A stretch of DNA of 6,083 nucleotides from Gemmatimonadota bacterium (GTDB taxonomy: Bacteria > Gemmatimonadota > Gemmatimonadetes > Gemmatimonadales > GWC2-71-9), in NCBI GenBank assembly GCA_003220975.1, contig QHTX01000075.1:1-6083 (forward strand), written 5' to 3'. Under the pieces are notes generated by a model. The model was not told where the DNA came from, did no database searches, and saw only the letters and a program-made list of their open reading frames with translations. Made by a program: the position numbers and the translations under genes. This document shows, one piece after another, positions 1 through 4,726 of the stretch. Numbering within the stretch: position 1 is the first letter of the stretch; each line of letters opens with the position of its first letter.

Positions 1-406
1 AGTTGATCAGGGCGCGGCCTTCGCGCGCCGTATACCAGGGGGCCACCGGGTAGGTCCCGATTTCGAGCTCCAGGGCCGTGGTGACGCCGTCGTGCGCGTA
101 GTAGCGGTAGCTCTCGGAGTCCTGGCCGTGGGCGTGGAGGTCGATGAATCCGGGGGCGACCACGAGGCCGCGCACGTCCAGCGTCTCCCGCGCGGCGGGT
201 AGCTCGGTCGTGACGGCGGTGATGCGACCGCTCGTGACGCCGACGTTGCGCGTGGCGTCGAGCCCCGACTCGGGGTCGAGCACGCGTCCGCCCGCGAGCA
301 CGAGATCGTACGCCTGGGCGCGGGCTGCGCCCCGCGGCGCGAAGCGCGCCAGCGGGGCGAGCAGGGCGGTGAGTGCGCAGGCCGTGGCCAGACGACGGCG
401 CGTCAT
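1..406 (-). CDS. Secreted amidohydrolase, N-acyl-D-amino-acid deacylase-like (N-terminal part)
   Basis: This is the first 135 residues of a metal-dependent amidohydrolase; the rest lies beyond the left edge. It begins MTRRRLATAC, followed by a hydrophobic stretch and an Ala-rich site near residues 28-31, which fits an exported protein. The mature part opens with the small N-terminal beta domain usual in this superfamily (YDLVLAGGRVLDPESGLD, residues 33-50). APGFIDLHAHGQD follows (residues 84-96), where H91 and H93 are the HxH metal ligands of the TIM barrel. GVTTALELEIG (107-117) sits where D-aminoacylases usually carry a cysteine metal ligand; none is visible here. Known members hydrolyse N-acyl-D-amino acids or cyclic amides; the substrate is not determined here. 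The ATG at 406-404 overlaps the TGA of the upstream permease gene (ATGA), and AGGA lies 7 bases upstream (414-417). It is the last seen gene of the transporter operon. Dihydroorotase-like or imidazolonepropionase-like enzymes are less likely alternatives. Confidence 0.85.
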   Translation of the reverse strand, partial: MTRRRLATACALTALLAPLARFAPRGAARAQAYDLVLAGGRVLDPESGLDATRNVGVTSGRITAVTTELPAARETLDVRGLVVAPGFIDLHAHGQDSESYRYYAHDGVTTALELEIGTYPVAPWYTAREGRALIN

Positions 407-1248
407 GGGCGGGTCCTGACTGGCTGGAGCGCGTCTTGCACTGCGTCGCCCAGCAGCGTGCATGCGACCACGACCAGCACGAGCGCGACGCCCGGCGCCG
501 TGGCGACCCAGGGTGCGTTGACGAGCGTGTCCCGGCCTGAAGCGATCATGTTGCCCCATGATGGTGTAGGTGGTTGCACGCCGAGGCCGAGGAACGAGAG
601 GCCCGCCTCGAGCATGATCGCGTTGCCGACGCCGAGCGCCGCCGCGACGATGACCGGAGTGAGCGCGTTGGGCAGGATGTGGCGCCCCAGCACGCGACTG
701 CGTGACGCCCCGAGCGCCCGCGCGCCCTCGACGAACGGGCGGACCCCGAGCGAGCGGACCTCCCCGTACACGAGGCGGGCGACCGACATCCACCCCGTCA
801 CTCCGAGCACGACGATCACGAGCGTCGCGTTGGGCCGCCACAGTGCGGCGAGCAGCAGGAGGAGCACCACGCGCGGCAGCGCGAGCGCGAAGTCCGTGAT
901 GCCGAGCAGCAGCGTGCGCACGGGGCCGCCCCAGTGGCCCGCCACCGCGCCCACGGCGACGCCGATCGCGATCGAAAGCAGCACGGCGAGCCCGCCCACG
1001 CCCAACGACACGCGCGCGCCGTACACGAGCCGGGTCCACACGTCGCGGCCGAAGCGGTCGGTGCCGAGCGCGTGGAAGGCGCCGCGCCCATCGGTGGCGA
1101 GCGGCGGGAGAAAGCGCGTGAGCACGATGTCGCGCTGCCCCGCGGGGTCGCCGCTCGATACGAGCGGGGCGAGGGCGGCCCCAAGCGCGACGAGCGCGAG
1201 CACCGCCGCGCCGAACGCCGCCCGCCGGGACCGCAGCAGACGTTTCAC
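403..1248 (-). CDS. ABC transporter permease, DppC/OppC family
   Basis: This 281-residue protein is one of the two inner-membrane channel subunits of a peptide/oligosaccharide (PepT family) ABC importer. A first membrane segment spans about residues 12-30. The DppC hallmark ALGTDRFGRDVWTRLVYGARVSL follows at 60-82, then hydrophobic segments near 83-103, 113-135, 140-155, 196-221 and 250-268. The cytoplasmic EAA loop, which docks the ATPase, is recognisable at 174-194 (EGARALGAS through HILPN). LSFLGLGVQPPTPSWGNM at 217-234 is also typical of DppC. The length is normal for the family. The GTG start at 1248-1246 overlaps the TGA of the upstream permease (GTGA) and has a strong GGAG ribosome site 8 bases upstream. 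The frame stays open far upstream, but that extension only shadows the preceding gene. It should pair with the DppB-type permease; substrate class cannot be read from the sequence. Confidence 0.95.
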   Translation of the reverse strand: MKRLLRSRRAAFGAAVLALVALGAALAPLVSSGDPAGQRDIVLTRFLPPLATDGRGAFHALGTDRFGRDVWTRLVYGARVSLGVGGLAVLLSIAIGVAVGAVAGHWGGPVRTLLLGITDFALALPRVVLLLLLAALWRPNATLVIVVLGVTGWMSVARLVYGEVRSLGVRPFVEGARALGASRSRVLGRHILPNALTPVIVAAALGVGNAIMLEAGLSFLGLGVQPPTPSWGNMIASGRDTLVNAPWVATAPGVALVLVVVACTLLGDAVQDALQPVRTRP

Positions 1249-2225
1249 GGCCCCCCCTCCCGGGTCCCGTGCCGGACGCGTGGGTCGATCCACGCCACGC
1301 CGGCATCGGCGAGCAGGTTGCCGAGCACGACCAGGATCGCGCTCACCGTCGTCGCGGCCATCACCACCGGGTAGTCGCGCGCCTGGACCGCCTCGACGAG
1401 CCGGCGTCCCATGCCGGGCCACGCGAACACGGCCTCGACGAGGACGGCACTCGAGAACAGCGCCGGCAGAGACAGGCCGAGCAAGGTGATCACCGGGATC
1501 AGCGCGTTTCGGGCCACGTGCCGGTGGGTGACTTGCCACGGCGACAGCCCTTTCGCCTGCGCGGTTTGCACGAACGGCTGGCTCCGCACGTCGCGCATCG
1601 CGCCCCGCGCGAAGCGGGCGGTACCACCGACGCCGATGAGGGTGAGCGTGGTGAGGGGGAGAGCGAGGTGACGCAGCTCGTCGATTCGCCGACTCCAGCC
1701 GGTCAGCACATCCGCGTCCAGCCCTGCGGCGCCGAACGCGGGGAGCCAGCCTGCCCAATATGTAAACGCCATCACCAGCATGAGCCCCAGCCAGTAGCCG
1801 GGCAGGGCGAACAGGGTGACCGTCGTGACGGAGAGCGCGGCGTCGACGCGCGGCCCCGCCGTCACCTGCAGCGCACCGACGGCGATCCCCAGGAGATAGC
1901 TCAGGACCAACGAGAGGCCGACCAGTTCGACCGTCGCGGGCACGGCCTCGCCGAGCAACGCGCGCACGGGACGCCCCGTGGCGATGCTCCGACCCCAGTC
2001 GCCGCGCGCGAACCGTGCGAGCCACGACCCGTACTGGGCGGGGAGCGGCCGGTCGAGCCCGAGCGCGTGACGCTGGGCGGCGAGCTGCGCGGCGGTCGCC
2101 TGGGGCCCGAGCAGGCGCTCGACGGGGTCGCCCGGCGCGAGCCGCACCAGGAAAAACGTGAGCGTGACCGCGCCCACCACGACGGCGAGGCCGGCCAGGG
2201 TGCGACGCGCCACCGTTGCAACCAT
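1245..2225 (-). CDS. ABC transporter permease, DppB/OppB family
   Basis: This 326-residue protein is the second inner-membrane channel subunit of the importer. The N-terminal segment (about 10-27) runs into FFLVRLAPGDPVERLLG (24-40), the classic DppB start with the RLxPGDP motif. A periplasmic stretch follows, including LGLDRPLPAQYGSWL (55-69) and GDWGRSIATGRPV (75-87). Membrane segments are visible near 99-121, 132-158, 186-203, 242-262 and 287-309. The EAA-type loop lies at about 218-240 (FVQTAQAKGLS through ARN), and FAWPGMGRRLVEAV at 267-280 is a family signature. The length is normal. The ATG at 2225-2223 was chosen because it gives a standard N terminus and is the nearest start to the divergent gap; no convincing Shine-Dalgarno is seen before it. 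It is the first gene of the minus-strand operon, and its TGA overlaps the GTG of the next permease. Confidence 0.95.
   Translation of the reverse strand: MVATVARRTLAGLAVVVGAVTLTFFLVRLAPGDPVERLLGPQATAAQLAAQRHALGLDRPLPAQYGSWLARFARGDWGRSIATGRPVRALLGEAVPATVELVGLSLVLSYLLGIAVGALQVTAGPRVDAALSVTTVTLFALPGYWLGLMLVMAFTYWAGWLPAFGAAGLDADVLTGWSRRIDELRHLALPLTTLTLIGVGGTARFARGAMRDVRSQPFVQTAQAKGLSPWQVTHRHVARNALIPVITLLGLSLPALFSSAVLVEAVFAWPGMGRRLVEAVQARDYPVVMAATTVSAILVVLGNLLADAGVAWIDPRVRHGTREGGP
1257..1260 (-). promoter_or_regulatory. Ribosome binding site fixing the GTG start of the DppC-type permease
   Basis: On the minus strand GGAG is followed by eight bases and then GTG. It lies inside the end of the upstream permease gene. 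It supports the GTG at 1248 over any start in the long open extension upstream. Confidence 0.7.
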
Positions 2226-2270
2226 GTGCGGAATCTCGCGGACGCCGGGGGGAGCCGCTAGAATGCGGGC
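2226..2270. promoter_or_regulatory. Divergent intergenic region between transporter blocks
   Basis: These 45 bases are the only non-coding gap in the window and must hold, or overlap, promoters for both divergent units. On the plus strand TAGAAT lies at 2259-2264 and a GGGGGGAG run at 2247-2254. No clear -10 or -35 element was seen for the minus-strand operon, and no clear palindromic operator. The minus-strand promoter may lie inside the start of the binding-protein gene. Confidence 0.5.
2259..2264 (+). promoter_or_regulatory. Candidate -10 element (TAGAAT) for the binding-protein gene
   Basis: TAGAAT matches the TATAAT consensus at five of six positions and stands out in very GC-rich sequence. 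Its last base is 7 bases before the GTG at 2271, the usual distance from a -10 element to a transcription start. No good -35 match was found about 17 bases upstream. If it is real, transcription would begin at or next to the start codon, giving a leaderless mRNA. This is pattern-based only. Confidence 0.4.
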
Positions 2271-2295
2271 GTGCTACGACGGACGGCGTGGGTGA
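2263..2295 (+). other. Possible 10-codon leader ORF overlapping the binding-protein start
   Basis: ATG at 2263 opens a ten-codon frame (MRACYDGRRG) ending in TGA at 2293-2295. It has a GGGGGGAG run 8 bases upstream, a better ribosome site than the GTG at 2271 has. Its stop overlaps an in-frame GTG (codon 8) of the binding protein as GTGA. It could be chance, and it conflicts with the leaderless reading of TAGAAT, which would place the transcript start downstream of this ATG. Confidence 0.12.
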
Positions 2296-3716
2296 CGCTC
2301 GCGGGGGCCGCCTTAGCGGGAGGGGCGTGCGGGTCGGGCTCCGCGCGCCGGGGGCGCACCGTCATCTACGCCTCCGGCGCCGAGCTCCAAACCATCAATC
2401 CTTTGCTCGCCGTCCATCCGCTCGCCAAGCAGGTGCAGCGCTACGTGCTCCTCACCACGCTCGCGCGGTACGACTCCGCGCTGAACCCGCAGCCCTACCT
2501 CGCCCGCGCGTGGTGGTGGTCCGCTGACAAGAAGACGCTGACGTTCCGGCTCGCGCCCGGGGTGCGCTGGCATGACGGGGTGGCCACGACGGCCCGCGAC
2601 GTGGCGTGGACCATCAACACGGCGCGCGATCCTGCGACGGGATACCCGCGGCTCAACGACCTCGCCGCGCTCGCCTTCGTGGACGATCCCAACGATTCGA
2701 CCGTGATCCTGCGATTCAGTCGCCCGCAGCGCGCGCTCCCCGACGTGTTCACGGACCTGGCCGTGCTGCCGGCCCACCTGCTCGACACCGTCCCGCACGG
2801 TGAGCTGCGGCGAGCGGCGTGGAACGAGCGACCGGTGGGAAACGGCCCGTTCCGGTTCGTGGCGCACGAGTCCCATCGCCGCTGGGTGTTCGCCGCCGAT
2901 TCCGCCTTCCCGCCGGCGCTCGGCGGCCCCCCACGGCTCGACCGCTTCATCGTGGTCGTGGTGGACGAGCCGACCACGAAGCTCGCCGCGCTCACGTCGG
3001 GAGAGATCGACTTCGCGGGCATCCAGCCTGCCCATGCGGCGTTCGTGCGCAAGAACCCCGCGCTCGCGGTGCTCGACTACGCCGAGATCTTTCCGGTCGG
3101 CATCGTGTTCAACACGCGGCAGCCGCCGTTCGACGACCTGATGGTGCGACGCGCCGTCGCGCTCGCGCTCGACCGCCAGGAGATCGTTGACGGGTACCTG
3201 TACGGGTTCGGCGCCGTCGCCGACGGGCCCGTGCCGCCCCACGTACCTGGCTACGTCCCCCTGCGGCCCTTGCCCACCAATCCCGACTCGGCGCGGCGCC
3301 TCCTCGGCGGACGGCGGCTCGCGTTCGAGCTGCTCACGGTCGGAAGCGGAGAGGCACCGCTCGAGCAGATGATCCAGGCGCGGCTGGCGTCGGTCGGGTT
3401 CGACGTCTCCATTCGACAGCTCGAGCTCACGGCATTTCTCGACCGGGTGAACGCGCGGAGGCACGACTTCACGGCCGCGGTGCTCGGCACGCAGGGCGAC
3501 CCGGGGCTGGGATACCTCACGACGTTGGCCGATCTGGCGGGCGTCGCCGTGCCGGACGATGCCACGGGGGCTCAGCGCGTGTTCCACGATGCGTTGCCCG
3601 CGACCTTCCTTTATCAGTCCCGCGGCGCGACGGGGATGAACCGCCGGGTGCAGGGCGTGCGGATGGATATGCGGGGAGAGCTGCCCACGGTGGCCGAATG
3701 GCAGGTCGCGCCGTGA
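2271..3716 (+). CDS. Family 5 extracellular solute-binding lipoprotein of an ABC importer
   Basis: This 481-residue protein captures substrate outside the inner membrane and hands it to the DppB/DppC-type permeases. The N terminus MLRRTAWVTLAGAALAGGAC is a short lipoprotein-type signal with candidate lipidated Cys20; the lipobox is imperfect because position -3 is Gly, not Leu. Family 5 features follow: INPLL at about 43-47, VLLTTLARYDSALNPQPYLA (62-81), the signature LAPGVRWHDGVATTARDVAW from residue 94, GNGPFRF near 193-199, and an AVALALDRQEIVDGYLYGFG region near 294-313. The length is slightly short but within family range. GTG 2271 was chosen because a TAG lies in frame at 2259-2261 and it keeps the positively charged n-region; the next GTG (2292) would lose it. 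Family members bind peptides, oligosaccharides, nickel or opines, so the ligand is open. It heads the plus-strand unit, and its TGA overlaps the next gene. Confidence 0.93.
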   Translation: MLRRTAWVTLAGAALAGGACGSGSARRGRTVIYASGAELQTINPLLAVHPLAKQVQRYVLLTTLARYDSALNPQPYLARAWWWSADKKTLTFRLAPGVRWHDGVATTARDVAWTINTARDPATGYPRLNDLAALAFVDDPNDSTVILRFSRPQRALPDVFTDLAVLPAHLLDTVPHGELRRAAWNERPVGNGPFRFVAHESHRRWVFAADSAFPPALGGPPRLDRFIVVVVDEPTTKLAALTSGEIDFAGIQPAHAAFVRKNPALAVLDYAEIFPVGIVFNTRQPPFDDLMVRRAVALALDRQEIVDGYLYGFGAVADGPVPPHVPGYVPLRPLPTNPDSARRLLGGRRLAFELLTVGSGEAPLEQMIQARLASVGFDVSIRQLELTAFLDRVNARRHDFTAAVLGTQGDPGLGYLTTLADLAGVAVPDDATGAQRVFHDALPATFLYQSRGATGMNRRVQGVRMDMRGELPTVAEWQVAP

Positions 3717-4726
3717 GACGGCGGGACCTGCCCAGCGAGTTTCACGCGGTCGCGCCGACGCGGCTCGACTTCGCGGGCGGCTGGACCGACGTACCACCGT
3801 TCTCGGCGCGCGAAGGCGGCGTGGTCGTGAACGCGGCGATCGGGGTCTCGGCGCGGGTCGAGCTGAAGCTCGGCGGCCCCCGCATCAGGCTCGTGGCGGA
3901 AGACCTGGGCGAAGCGCTCGAGTGCGCCAATTCCGGCGGCCTGGTGCTCGACGGGCGGCTCGACCTCCTGAAGGCGGCGTTGCGGATGTTGCCGGTGCAG
4001 GCGACCTGCACGCTGGCCACGCGCTGCGACGCGCCGCGCGGGTCCGGGCTCGGCGCCTCCGGCGCCATGGACGTGGCGCTCGTCGCGGCGCTGGCGCTGG
4101 CGCGGGGCGAGCGGCTCGCGGAGCGCGAGATCGCGGAGCAGGGCTGGTACCTCGAGGCGGTGGAAGCCAAGATGCCGGGCGGCAGGCAGGATCAGTTCGC
4201 CGCCGCCCTGGGCGGCTTCCATCGGCTCAGCTTTCGCGATCCCGACGTGGGCGTCGAGCCGATCACGCTCGACCCGGCGTTCGCGACGGCGCTGGAGCGG
4301 CAGACGGTGCTCTGCTACACCGGCCGCTCGCGCGTTTCCAGTGAGACGATCGCGCGCGTCATGGGCGCCTACGAGCGGGGCGACGGCGCCGTCACGGGCG
4401 CGCTGCGCGCGCTCAGAGACGTGGCGGCGGCGATGGCGGAAGCGCTGCGGGCGGCCGATCTGGCGCGTGTCGCGGCGCTGCTCGGCGAGAACTGGCGCCA
4501 CCAGCAGGCGCTCGACGAGGGAATGTGCACGCCCGAGATGGCACGGCTCGCCCGCGCCGTGGCCGACGCCGGCGCGCTCGGCGGCAAGGCGGCGGGCGCC
4601 GGTGCGGGAGGGTCGATGTTCTTCGTGACGGGGGACGATCCCGCGCCCGCGACGGCCGCCGCCCGCACGGCGGGTGCCACGGTGCTGCCCGTGCGCTGGG
4701 CGCGCGAGGGAGTGCGCGCATGGTGA
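3698..4726 (+). CDS. GHMP-family sugar kinase, HddA/fucokinase-like
   Basis: This 342-residue protein should transfer phosphate from ATP to a sugar or sugar phosphate in the cytoplasm. GHMP motif 1 is APTRLDFAGGWTDVPPFS (19-36), the form found in heptose-7-phosphate 1-kinases and L-fucokinase domains. Motif 2, the ATP phosphate loop, is PRGSGLGASGAMD (113-125); the usual GLGSSS is GLGASG here. GGRQDQFAAALGG (161-173) matches the HddA-type GGxQDQ segment. Motif 3 is GGKAAGAGAGGSM (295-307). No signal peptide is seen. The ATG at 3698 overlaps the binding-protein end by 19 bases; an in-frame GTG at 3713 would give a 4-base GTGA overlap like others here and only drops five residues, so the start is uncertain. 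The TGA overlaps the next gene's ATG. Coupling to a polysaccharide lyase favours a kinase for a released sugar, such as a uronate or deoxysugar, over a role in LPS heptose synthesis. That is inference. Confidence 0.88.
   Translation: MAGRAVRRRDLPSEFHAVAPTRLDFAGGWTDVPPFSAREGGVVVNAAIGVSARVELKLGGPRIRLVAEDLGEALECANSGGLVLDGRLDLLKAALRMLPVQATCTLATRCDAPRGSGLGASGAMDVALVAALALARGERLAEREIAEQGWYLEAVEAKMPGGRQDQFAAALGGFHRLSFRDPDVGVEPITLDPAFATALERQTVLCYTGRSRVSSETIARVMGAYERGDGAVTGALRALRDVAAAMAEALRAADLARVAALLGENWRHQQALDEGMCTPEMARLARAVADAGALGGKAAGAGAGGSMFFVTGDDPAPATAAARTAGATVLPVRWAREGVRAW
4706..4712 (+). promoter_or_regulatory. Ribosome binding site for the polysaccharide lyase gene
   Basis: GAGGGAG lies 7 bases before the ATG at 4720 and 10 before the in-frame GTG at 4723. 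It is inside the end of the kinase gene and favours the ATG as the start. Confidence 0.6.

Noticed and set aside
144..419. Plus-strand open frame of 91 codons
   Set aside because: Antisense to the amidohydrolase start, Ser/Arg/Ala-rich, and without motifs.
1249..2025. N-terminal extension of the DppC-type permease frame to a 540-residue protein
   Set aside because: The extra part overlaps the DppB gene in another frame and is Arg-rich shadow sequence; the GTG at 1248 has a good ribosome site and a GTGA overlap.
1269..2261. Plus-strand open frame of 330 codons opposite the DppB-type permease
   Set aside because: Charged, repetitive composition without motifs, antisense to a confident permease.
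2313..3797. Minus-strand open frame of 494 codons opposite the binding-protein gene
   Set aside because: Arg/His/Gly-rich with no recognisable motif; it is fully antisense to a confident family 5 binding protein.
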